DNA of 18,555 nucleotides from an uncultured Porphyromonadaceae bacterium. Lineage in GTDB: Bacteria; Bacteroidota; Bacteroidia; Bacteroidales; Muribaculaceae. The stretch's first letter is position 1. Every line of letters begins with the position of its first letter. The stretch covers positions 1-18,555 of the forward strand of contig USMC01000052.1 in NCBI GenBank assembly GCA_900555715.1. The letters are read 5' to 3'. The notes beneath the pieces were generated by a model. That model was not told where the DNA came from. It did not search any database and saw nothing but the letters and a program-made list of their open reading frames with translations. The position numbers and the translations under genes were made by a program. Below are positions 1 through 7,255 of this stretch, one piece after another.

Positions 1-15
1 TAATGATTGGTTTAT

Positions 16-53
16 ACCACCGCAGCGGCTCTGTGAAGCGCCGCTGCGGTGGT
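16..53. terminator. Strong hairpin, probable bidirectional terminator
   Basis: A perfect 14-bp GC-rich inverted repeat (arms 16-29 and 40-53) encloses a 10-nt loop. It lies 20 bp beyond the stop codon of the leftward gene ending at 73. The rightward side is followed by a modest T-rich stretch (GTTTAGATGTTT), while the leftward side is only AT-rich. It could end the leftward pair of genes, a rightward gene outside the window, or both. Confidence 0.6.
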
Positions 54-72
54 GTTTAGATGTTTGGAAGTT

Positions 73-504
73 TCATGCTCCGCGCGAGATGCGGGAGGGA
101 AGATAGTAGCGCAGGGCTTCTGTGCGTATGCTTTCTATGATGCCGCGGCAGTCGTCGGCATAGATTTTCGAACGTTCCGGCAAGTCATTGGAAGCCTTAG
201 CCATCACGCCGGCACAGATAGCGGTCTCCAGATTGCGTCGCCATACACGTGCACACACTCCAGCGTCGAGCTCGCAGGAAAGAAGACGGAGGTCTCCGTT
301 CTCGTCCTGCTCCACTCCTTCAACGATACCGCCCAGTTCGAGACTGATCCTGTCGATTTCAGCATCGACGAAAATGCGCAGCATCGTTTCATTGTCTTTT
401 GTCAACAACGGCTTGTCATCGCCGGTCATCATGCACGAGGCGGCTGAATGTGCGAGCAATATCTCCACAAGCCGGCTGAGCGACAGACTGATTGTTACTT
501 TCAT
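73..504 (-). CDS. Hypothetical protein, second gene of an unknown pair
   Basis: This 143-residue protein is not one I recognise. It has no signal peptide and no convincing membrane segment. The N-terminal third is hydrophobic-amphipathic (begins MKVTISLSLSRLVEILL), the middle is acidic, and the C-terminus is basic. It begins 6 bp after the stop of the gene at 511-948, so the two are almost certainly translated from one mRNA and probably act together. The start ATG at 504 is the first in frame after that stop. A strong hairpin follows its 3' end. Both genes resemble the small paired unknown genes of Bacteroidales accessory DNA, but this is an impression and not a family assignment. Confidence 0.7.
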   Translation of the reverse strand: MKVTISLSLSRLVEILLAHSAASCMMTGDDKPLLTKDNETMLRIFVDAEIDRISLELGGIVEGVEQDENGDLRLLSCELDAGVCARVWRRNLETAICAGVMAKASNDLPERSKIYADDCRGIIESIRTEALRYYLPSRISRGA

Positions 505-510
505 ATTATT

Positions 511-948
511 TCAGCAAAATTGTTTGGTATTAAAATCGTCGGCGGGAGCAAGAACATAGCAGAAATGTCGGGTTATGAGGCGCCGTATCGTTTCCTCCGA
601 CATATAAAAACGTTTGGGACGACTATAGAACAGTGCCTGTGTCAGCGCCTGAGGAAAAGTAAGTTTCGGACGCAGCCGCATTATTTCCTTCACCTGAGCG
701 TAGAGGTCGAACCACATCGCACGTATCTCTTCGTTCAGCATCGCCGGCTCGTCGCCATAGCGCTCTATATTATGGAGTATGAGCGCAGCTCTGTCGTAGT
801 TGACATAAAAATGCGTCGGACGGCACATACGTACTTCACGGCACAGCTGGCGCAGGTCGATGCGACGGTGCTCTGCGTTTGCCTTGCGTACTATGCGCTT
901 GGCAAGTTCTACTACCTCGCGGTTCTTTGTTGTGATGTTATTTGCCAT
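511..948 (-). CDS. Hypothetical protein, first gene of an unknown pair
   Basis: This 145-residue, strongly basic cytosolic protein has no family that I recognise. It is rich in Arg, Leu and Tyr, with predicted helices. The start is placed at the ATG at 948 (MANNITTKNREVV); a TTG two codons upstream is possible but less likely. A good Bacteroidetes promoter (TAAATTTG at 977-984 with TTG at 1005-1007) lies just upstream, which supports this as the first gene of a two-gene unit with 73-504. The high Arg/Lys content would suit a nucleic-acid-binding protein, but no motif proves it. Confidence 0.7.
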   Translation of the reverse strand: MANNITTKNREVVELAKRIVRKANAEHRRIDLRQLCREVRMCRPTHFYVNYDRAALILHNIERYGDEPAMLNEEIRAMWFDLYAQVKEIMRLRPKLTFPQALTQALFYSRPKRFYMSEETIRRLITRHFCYVLAPADDFNTKQFC

Positions 949-976
949 TGTCAATCATTATGAATTTTTCTGCTTG

Positions 977-1007
977 CAAATTTACAACATATAATTTCGT
1001 TTGTCAA
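977..1007 (-). promoter_or_regulatory. Bacteroidetes-type promoter for the 511-948 gene
   Basis: On the minus strand, TTG (1005-1007) and TAAATTTG (977-984) are separated by 20 nt, matching the Bacteroidetes sigma-ABfr consensus TTTG/TTG-N19-21-TAnnTTTG. The ATG at 948 is about 28 nt downstream. Confidence 0.6.
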
Positions 1008-1114
1008 TACATATTGCAAATAAAAATTGTAAAATATCAATACCATTTTCCCCTCTCATCCGATTTTACATCTTCCGACACCTACTATAAATATCTGGAA
1101 TCACAAATCTTTGC

Positions 1115-1122
1115 TATATTTG
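1115..1122 (+). promoter_or_regulatory. Bacteroidetes -7 element for the GH25 gene
   Basis: TATATTTG matches TAnnTTTG and ends 8 bp before the ATG at 1131, so the mRNA would have a very short leader. The -33 element is weak. This site also argues against the longer reading frame that runs through it from 942. Confidence 0.5.
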
Positions 1123-1130
1123 CAGAACGA

Positions 1131-1889
1131 ATGAATAACGACTTTGCAAAGTGGGCGGCGATAGCCATTGTGACAATCACGGGTGCTCTGGTACTCGGTG
1201 TGGCGGTCCTGCGCATATTCAGCGGGCAGAACGCTCACGTCGACGTCGACAGGTCGCTCTATCCTGTCTCAGGAATAGACATCTCGGCACACAACGGCGT
1301 GCCCGATTTCGACAGCATTGCCGCCGCCGGCATCGACTTCGTATACCTCAAAGCCACCGAGGGCATAAGCCACCGCGACCCGGCATTCATGCGCAACTAT
1401 CTCGCCGCCCGGCGCGCCGGGCTGAAGGTGGGAGCCTACCATTTCTTCCGCTTCGAAAGTGACGGCACGCGCCAGGCAGCCAACTTCCTCAACGCCATAT
1501 CGCCGTGCGAGCTACAGCTTCCGGCAGTCGTAGATGTAGAGGAATGGGGAAACACCGCCGACCCGTCGACCGACATCATAGTGGAACGGCTCGAAAGTAT
1601 GGTTGCGATGCTGAAAGCATTCTACGGACCCGTGACAATCTACACAAACAAGAACGGCGAATCACGCTTCATTCGCAATAGATTCAACGACATTCCGCTA
1701 TGGATATGCTCCTTCACCGACCCGCCTTTGTCGCACCGCGACTGGCAGCTATGGCAGCACAGCCACCGCGGCAAGGTCGCCGGTATCAGCGGCGATGTCG
1801 ACCTCGACACATTCAACGGCAGCCGAAGCCGATGGGACACATGGACCGACAGTGTTGCCGACACAATAATACGCCGGAAGATACGTTAA
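1131..1889 (+). CDS. Membrane-anchored GH25 family lysozyme (N-acetylmuramidase)
   Basis: This 252-residue protein has one N-terminal hydrophobic segment (about residues 8-30) followed by a GH25 domain (about 46-235). Enzymes of this family cleave the beta-1,4 link between MurNAc and GlcNAc in peptidoglycan. The family landmarks are visible: GIDISAHNG with Asp50 on the first strand, YLKATEG, GAYHFF, the catalytic pair in VVDVEEW (Asp135, Glu137), and the C-terminal VDLDTFNG. The reading frame is open to 942, but the upstream part crosses a promoter and looks like non-coding sequence, so the start at 1131 is preferred. The protein probably faces the periplasm, tethered to the inner membrane, in a cell-wall remodelling or autolysin role. 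PorU follows after 46 bp with no promoter of its own visible, so the two may be co-transcribed. Confidence 0.9.
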   Translation: MNNDFAKWAAIAIVTITGALVLGVAVLRIFSGQNAHVDVDRSLYPVSGIDISAHNGVPDFDSIAAAGIDFVYLKATEGISHRDPAFMRNYLAARRAGLKVGAYHFFRFESDGTRQAANFLNAISPCELQLPAVVDVEEWGNTADPSTDIIVERLESMVAMLKAFYGPVTIYTNKNGESRFIRNRFNDIPLWICSFTDPPLSHRDWQLWQHSHRGKVAGISGDVDLDTFNGSRSRWDTWTDSVADTIIRRKIR

Positions 1890-1935
1890 TATTAATATTC
1901 TGATTTATTGCGCTATAACCGCGCCGCTCCTCAAT

Positions 1936-4900
1936 ATGAAGCAAATATACGCCATATTATCACTTATATTCATTCTCGCACTGCCGGAAAAGACCTTTGC
2001 TTTTTCGACGGGCGCATACGCCACAGAGAGCGCCCTCGCGCAGGGACGATGGGTAAAGATTTCCGTTGAATCCGACGGACTCTACATCCTCACCAACTCG
2101 CGCCTGCGCTCTATGGGATTCAGCGACCCTTCGAAAGTGGTTGTCCGCGGATACGGCGGAAAACGGCTGAACGACGTACTGACCGAGTCAACATATATCG
2201 ACGACATTCCGGTCGTTCCATCAGAACTCACCGACCGCGGCATCGTGTTCTACGGTGTCGGAGCCGCGCAAAAGACGGAAAGCGCACAGGGCGGATTCTA
2301 CTACTACCGGCAGAACGACTATTCGCAGACCGGCTATTACTTTGTCGGCGTGGCTCCCGACGGCACCGTCCGTCCCGAAATTGAAACCGTAAGCATGCCT
2401 CTCAAGGGAGAACCTTCCGAGACTTTCATGGACGTCGTGCAGCACGAGCGCGAGCTCGTGCTCGTTCCCGGCGAGGCCGGTCCCCTGCTCTTAGGCGAGG
2501 ATTTCCGATTTACACGCACACGGTCTTTCTCTTTCGACCTCACCGACGCCGTAGCCGGCGGGAAGGCATGGTTCCAGTCGTCGTTCATGAGCAATCTCTC
2601 CGAAGAAAGCGGACGACTGTCGTTCACCATCGACAAGGAATCTGTGCCGCATAACACAACGTTTATCCTACCCCGCACATCAGGCGAACACGTCTACGGC
2701 AGTGTCAGTCAGGGGCGTCACATCTTCACCCTGCCGGAACAAAGCGCGTCGCGCATCGAGATAGGCATATCCCTTCAGTCGTCATCGCAGCCTAAAAGCG
2801 CCTATCTCAACTACCTCGCCCTCAACTACGAGCGGCACCTGCGCATTCCCGCATCCGGATATCTGTGCTTTTCGACGTCGAACCGCGACCTCCGTCTGGA
2901 CTCTCGGGGCAGCACTCCCGTAATATGGGATGTCACAGACCCGCTGAAAATCAAGAACATCGACTGTACCGACGCTATGAGCGACGGCAAAGCCAGCTGG
3001 ACACAGTCTTCCGGTCGCATGCGCCTGTACGCCGCCCGCATTCCGGACGCCAGGCTGCCTGAGCCCAAGACAGTAGGCACTGTGCAGAACCAGAATCTGC
3101 ACGCCATATCCGACGCCGACATGGTCATCGTAGCCCCAGCGGCATATACTTCCGACGCGCAGCGCCTCGCCGACATGCATGCCGCAAGCATCGACAGCAT
3201 GAGAGTCGCCATTGCCACTCCGGAAGCCATCTACAACGAATTTTCATCCGGCGCCATCGATCCAGGCGCTATACGCCGCTTCTTCAAAATGCTCTACGAC
3301 CGCGGCAATGTCTCAGGACGTCCGCTACGCTATGCCATTCTCATGGCAAGGACAACGCTCGACAACAGACGCCTGTCGTCTGCCGCACCGACATATCCGA
3401 CCATTCCCTCATGGATGCCGGTTCAGGAAGCGGCAGCGGTGTCGGACAATTCCGGGTATGTCACCGACGACTATATGGCAATGCTTGAAGACGGGTCGGG
3501 ACGCTCGCCGGGACTCGACAAACTCAGCATAGCCATCGGACGAATACCCGTCACCGACACCAAAGAGTCACGCGAGGTTGTAGACAAAATCCTGCAATAT
3601 TCCGCAAGCAGCATACGCACCGGATGGAAACAGCGCTTCATGTTCCTCGCCGACGACGGCAACAACGGCGTACACCTCCAGGACAGCGAGCACATCGTCA
3701 GAAGTCTGGCTGGGTCGAACCCATATTTCGTCAACAAGGTGTATATGGACGCATACGAACTCATCGGATCTGAGTACCCCGAAGCGCGGCGCGACATGTT
3801 CCGCTATCTCGAAGAAGGCGTCGTGTGGTGGAATTTCATAGGACACGCCAGCACGACAGGCTGGACACACGAGCATCAGCTTTCGTACACCGACCTCAAC
3901 AACATGTACCTCCGGCACTGGCCTTTCATCTATGCCGCCACATGCGATTTCCTGCGCCTCGACGGCTCGTCGGTGAGCGGCGGAGAGATTCTCTTCAAGG
4001 AACGATACGGCGGTGCGATAGGAATGATGAGCGCCGTCCGACCGGTATTTATTGCCAAGAACACCATTCTCAGCGACGCCATAGGACGCGCCCTGCGTCT
4101 GCGCGACGACCGCGGATTACTCCTGCCGCCGGGCGAAATATGCCGCCGCGCCAAAAACGACATGCGAGGCCGCGACCCGAACAATCCCGACATTCCTACC
4201 GAAATATGCAGCGACGACAACCGTCTCCGCTATGTCTTCGTAGGCGATCCTGCGCTGCGGCTCGCTATGCCGTCGAACATCGTACGCGTCGACTCTATCA
4301 ACGGCACCGCGCTGGCGGACAACGGGCAGCCGACCATAGCGGCACTTGAAAAGGGAATAATCACCGGCACCGTCACTTCTCCTCTCGGAGAGGTACTGAC
4401 AGGGTTCAACGGCATACTCATGGCAGACATTTTCGACGCCGAGTATTCCATTACTACGCGCGCCAACGGCGATGAAGGCAAAGAAGACACCTTCGAGACA
4501 CACGGCGAACGCATCTACACCGGCTCCGCCGTCATCAAGGACGGGCGCTTCACCCTGGAAGTGTCTATGCCGATGGAAATATCGCAGAACTTCCGCCCGG
4601 CATCGCTCGCGCTATATGCCTACGACACCAACGACGACACCGAAGCCACAGGGCTTTGCAACGATTTCTACGTATATGGATTCGACGAACCGGAGACGCC
4701 CGACACCAAAGCGCCTGTCATAGAAACCCTTGTGCTCAATCATGAAGACTTCCGCAACGGCGACCGCGTCAACACCTCGCCGATGCTCATAGCAAGTGTC
4801 AGCGACGACACCGGAATCAACGTGTCGAATGCCGGAATAGGACATCAGATGGTGGCGATCCTCGACGGCAGACAGACATTGACAGGCATTTCCAACTATT

Positions 4901-5367
4901 ACACTCCCGCTCCCGACGGCAGCCCGTCGGGCACGATCAACTATCCGATAGACGACCTTCAGCCGGGAGCGCACAGCCTCACCTTCCGCGTATGGGACAC
5001 GTCGGGCAACGCCGCCGAGAAAAGCATCGACTTTGCCGTGGCAGAGACAATAGCGCCGAAAATCTACGACATCTATTCCGACGCAAACCCCGCCTCAGTA
5101 AGCGCCAACTTCTACCTGCGCCACAACCAGCCCGACAACATGGTGACAGTGACAGTGACCGTCTATAACATGCTCGGTCGACCGCTGTGGTCACAGACAG
5201 TCAGCGGACGCAGCGATATGTTCCTTACAATGCCTGTCACATGGGATCTGACCGACGACTCGGGCAACCGCGTCGGACGCGGCATCTACCTCTACCGTGC
5301 GTCAATCACATCCGACGGCATCAGCTACGAGACCGGTTCGCGCCGTATAGCTGTGACAGCGCGCTGA
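1936..5367 (+). CDS. porU: Type IX secretion system sortase PorU-like, C25 (gingipain-type) cysteine peptidase
   Basis: This 1143-residue protein begins with a signal peptide (about residues 1-22, ending TFA). It has a beta-rich N-terminal region (about 30-390), a C25 peptidase domain (about 393-775), an Ig-like region, and a C-terminal segment (about 1075-1143; YNMLGRPLW, GIYLYRASI) resembling FlgD/CTD folds. The catalytic dyad is visible: His637 in FIGHAST and Cys670 in AATCDF. In the PorU family the outer-membrane-associated enzyme removes the C-terminal signal of type IX cargo and attaches the cargo to A-LPS on the cell surface. Length, domain order and dyad match PorU better than secreted gingipains, which have a propeptide and a distinct C-terminal sorting domain. 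No porV or other T9SS gene lies in the window. The last 47 bp overlap the convergent anSME gene. Confidence 0.87.
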   Translation: MKQIYAILSLIFILALPEKTFAFSTGAYATESALAQGRWVKISVESDGLYILTNSRLRSMGFSDPSKVVVRGYGGKRLNDVLTESTYIDDIPVVPSELTDRGIVFYGVGAAQKTESAQGGFYYYRQNDYSQTGYYFVGVAPDGTVRPEIETVSMPLKGEPSETFMDVVQHERELVLVPGEAGPLLLGEDFRFTRTRSFSFDLTDAVAGGKAWFQSSFMSNLSEESGRLSFTIDKESVPHNTTFILPRTSGEHVYGSVSQGRHIFTLPEQSASRIEIGISLQSSSQPKSAYLNYLALNYERHLRIPASGYLCFSTSNRDLRLDSRGSTPVIWDVTDPLKIKNIDCTDAMSDGKASWTQSSGRMRLYAARIPDARLPEPKTVGTVQNQNLHAISDADMVIVAPAAYTSDAQRLADMHAASIDSMRVAIATPEAIYNEFSSGAIDPGAIRRFFKMLYDRGNVSGRPLRYAILMARTTLDNRRLSSAAPTYPTIPSWMPVQEAAAVSDNSGYVTDDYMAMLEDGSGRSPGLDKLSIAIGRIPVTDTKESREVVDKILQYSASSIRTGWKQRFMFLADDGNNGVHLQDSEHIVRSLAGSNPYFVNKVYMDAYELIGSEYPEARRDMFRYLEEGVVWWNFIGHASTTGWTHEHQLSYTDLNNMYLRHWPFIYAATCDFLRLDGSSVSGGEILFKERYGGAIGMMSAVRPVFIAKNTILSDAIGRALRLRDDRGLLLPPGEICRRAKNDMRGRDPNNPDIPTEICSDDNRLRYVFVGDPALRLAMPSNIVRVDSINGTALADNGQPTIAALEKGIITGTVTSPLGEVLTGFNGILMADIFDAEYSITTRANGDEGKEDTFETHGERIYTGSAVIKDGRFTLEVSMPMEISQNFRPASLALYAYDTNDDTEATGLCNDFYVYGFDEPETPDTKAPVIETLVLNHEDFRNGDRVNTSPMLIASVSDDTGINVSNAGIGHQMVAILDGRQTLTGISNYYTPAPDGSPSGTINYPIDDLQPGAHSLTFRVWDTSGNAAEKSIDFAVAETIAPKIYDIYSDANPASVSANFYLRHNQPDNMVTVTVTVYNMLGRPLWSQTVSGRSDMFLTMPVTWDLTDDSGNRVGRGIYLYRASITSDGISYETGSRRIAVTAR

Positions 5368-6541
5368 TTACATTTCTCGCCGGTCTGCCGGCGAGAACTT
5401 CGGTTTTCATATATTCCATCGCCGGAGCCGTATGTTCGAAGAAACGACGGTAGCCCTCACAAAGATAGTTGAGTCCCCGCTCGCCATCTGCGGTGACAGC
5501 AAAACGGTTCTTAGGACATTCTCCGTTGCATAGGCTCAGCCAGCGGCAGCGCCGGCACTGACCTGGCAAGCTGCCCGATTTGGCGTCGCCGAAGCGCAGC
5601 TGCTCCTGACTGTTCATCATCTCGAAAATGCTTTTGTTCCTGATATTGCCCAGACGGTACTGCGGGAACACGAAGTGGTCGCAGCTGTATAAATCGCCGT
5701 TGTGCTCCAGCACAGTAGCGTGTCCGCAGGTCTTCGCCATCGAGCACACTCCAGGCTCGACGCCTATCGTATTGGCGAGGGTAGCGTCGAAAAGCTGCAC
5801 GAACACCTCTCCTACATCGGCACGCACCCATTCGTCGAATACTGAACAGAGAAAATCGCCCCACGCCTGCGGAGCGACAGAAAAAGGCGCCACAGGAGCA
5901 TCATCGGCAGCGGTGGCGAGTCCGTCGGGAGTGAGACGCTCCACAATGGGCGTGAACTGAATAAAATGACAGTCTATGGTCTTGAAAAAGTTATAGAACT
6001 CATGCGGATGGGCGGCGATAAGATCGTTGACAACAGCCATCGCATTCCAGTCGACACCATGCCGGTTAAGACGCTCGATACCGCGCATGACATCGTCGAA
6101 CGAACCTTTGCCGTCGGCTTTGCGACGGTAGGCGTCGTGAAACTCACGCGGTCCGTCGATGCTGACGCCCACAAGCCAGCCATTGTCTTTGAAAAAGCGG
6201 CACCATTCGTCGCTGAGCCTGGTACCGTTGGTCTGGATGCAGTTGTCAATGTGTATTCCACGTCCATACTTGCGTTGGAGCCGCAGAACTTTCTTATAAA
6301 AATCGAGCTGACGCGTCAGCGGCTCGCCTCCATGCCATGTAAACAACACTGCCGGACCGGGAGACGCATCTATATATTGCCGGATGAACTCCTCGAGAAG
6401 CTCGTCGGACATAATGGTCCGGTCGCGGTAGAGCTTCGATTTTTCAAGATAATAGCAATAGCTGCAACGCAGGTTACACAGACTGCCTGCCGGCTTCGCC
6501 ATCACATATACCGGTCGCGAGAAAGGCGCCTGCGGAATCAT
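5321..6541 (-). CDS. Anaerobic sulfatase-maturating enzyme (anSME), radical SAM/SPASM
   Basis: This 406-residue cytosolic enzyme oxidises an active-site Ser or Cys of type I sulfatases to C-alpha-formylglycine. The radical SAM cluster motif is C22xxxC26xxC29 (SLCNLRCSYCYY). The SPASM cysteines are at 266, 272, 287, 329, 332, 338, 342 and 361, and their spacing closely follows that of the characterised clostridial anSME, including the Cys-Asp-His step at 287-289 that carries the catalytic Asp288. The upstream gene's stop overlaps this ATG in TAATG, so translation is coupled. A serine-type sulfatase, the expected substrate, is transcribed divergently at 7256-8824. The 3' end overlaps the convergent porU by 47 bp. 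The C-terminal length is normal for the family, so the overlap is probably genuine. Confidence 0.93.
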   Translation of the reverse strand: MIPQAPFSRPVYVMAKPAGSLCNLRCSYCYYLEKSKLYRDRTIMSDELLEEFIRQYIDASPGPAVLFTWHGGEPLTRQLDFYKKVLRLQRKYGRGIHIDNCIQTNGTRLSDEWCRFFKDNGWLVGVSIDGPREFHDAYRRKADGKGSFDDVMRGIERLNRHGVDWNAMAVVNDLIAAHPHEFYNFFKTIDCHFIQFTPIVERLTPDGLATAADDAPVAPFSVAPQAWGDFLCSVFDEWVRADVGEVFVQLFDATLANTIGVEPGVCSMAKTCGHATVLEHNGDLYSCDHFVFPQYRLGNIRNKSIFEMMNSQEQLRFGDAKSGSLPGQCRRCRWLSLCNGECPKNRFAVTADGERGLNYLCEGYRRFFEHTAPAMEYMKTEVLAGRPARNVISALSQLYGANRSRS

Positions 6542-7167
6542 TAGCGGTGCAGGGCATTAGGGTCGAAGGGCTTGACAAAAGTCACTGTCGTCCCTTCAGG
6601 ATTGACGCGGATGCCGCCTTTTGCTTCTATCGTAGCAAGCTGCTCTTTACGGAGCTGCTCGATTTTTTTCTTTGCCTTGGCAGGCTGGTCCGCCATAAGT
6701 TTGCTGATAACACGTGAATCAAGACCTATCTTATAGAATGCCACGCGGATAAATTTGCCATTCTGGTCGGTCAGTTTGTATTTTTTCTGCAGACGTGTCA
6801 CAACAGCCTCTGCCTCGGCAAGCGCCTCTTTGTCGAAAACACCGCGGTAGTACTGCGCGAGCTGTTCCTCGCTCATAACCGATGCGAGAATGCCATCGTG
6901 CATCTTTTCAAGCTTGCGGCTGTCTTTAACAGTGAGCACACCGCCGGAAGCACCTATCATCGCCACCATGACGCTGTCCTCACGCTCGAAAGAGCGGGCA
7001 AGCTGCTGCTGCTGAGCGGCATCAAGCTTCACATACCGGCATACTTCATAAACCTCGCGGACTGTAGACGCATTATATCCGGCAAGAGCCGCCGTGTCGA
7101 GCGTCTGCGCGCCGGCTGTCAGCACGGAGAGCAAAAACATTGCCGTTGCGAAAAGAAATGTTTTCAT
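6541..7167 (-). CDS. Secreted protein of unknown function, coupled to anSME
   Basis: This protein is 208 residues with a clear type I signal peptide (MKTFLFATAMFLLSVLTAGA, cut near residue 20). The mature part is helical and charged, with KMHDGILASVMSEEQLAQYY and a Lys/Glu-rich segment near 155-185. I do not recognise the family. It faintly resembles helical periplasmic proteins of the Spy/CpxP type, without any motif to prove it. The start could equally be the adjacent ATG at 7170. The frame is open to 7299, but that would put an extra hydrophobic stretch before the signal peptide and run through two promoters. Its stop and the anSME start share one base (TAATG), so both are made from one transcript. 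Confidence 0.75.
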   Translation of the reverse strand: MKTFLFATAMFLLSVLTAGAQTLDTAALAGYNASTVREVYEVCRYVKLDAAQQQQLARSFEREDSVMVAMIGASGGVLTVKDSRKLEKMHDGILASVMSEEQLAQYYRGVFDKEALAEAEAVVTRLQKKYKLTDQNGKFIRVAFYKIGLDSRVISKLMADQPAKAKKKIEQLRKEQLATIEAKGGIRVNPEGTTVTFVKPFDPNALHR

Positions 7168-7214
7168 CATGGTAGAAAAATCAGTGTTTATATTTTCGTT
7201 TTGATTAAAATTAC

Positions 7215-7222
7215 TAACTTTG
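7215..7222 (+). promoter_or_regulatory. -7 element for the sulfatase gene
   Basis: TAACTTTG fits TAnnTTTG and lies 33 bp before the sulfatase ATG at 7256. The -33 region around 7187-7195 is T-rich but lacks a clean TTTG. The element sits 2 bp from a -7 element on the other strand. Confidence 0.55.
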
Positions 7223-7224
7223 TG

Positions 7225-7232
7225 CAAAACTA
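7225..7232 (-). promoter_or_regulatory. -7 element for the secreted protein/anSME operon
   Basis: On the minus strand, TAGTTTTG fits TAnnTTTG, with the ATG about 58 nt downstream. A clear -33 box is not visible at the usual spacing. RNA polymerase bound here would occlude the plus-strand site at 7215-7222. Confidence 0.45.
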
Positions 7233-7255
7233 CAAAAAAATAGCCAAACAGCACC

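Noticed and set aside
942..1130. 63-residue N-terminal extension of the GH25 protein
   Set aside because: It runs through a promoter element at 1115-1122 and the upstream AT-rich non-coding stretch. The ATG at 1131 precedes a proper membrane anchor.
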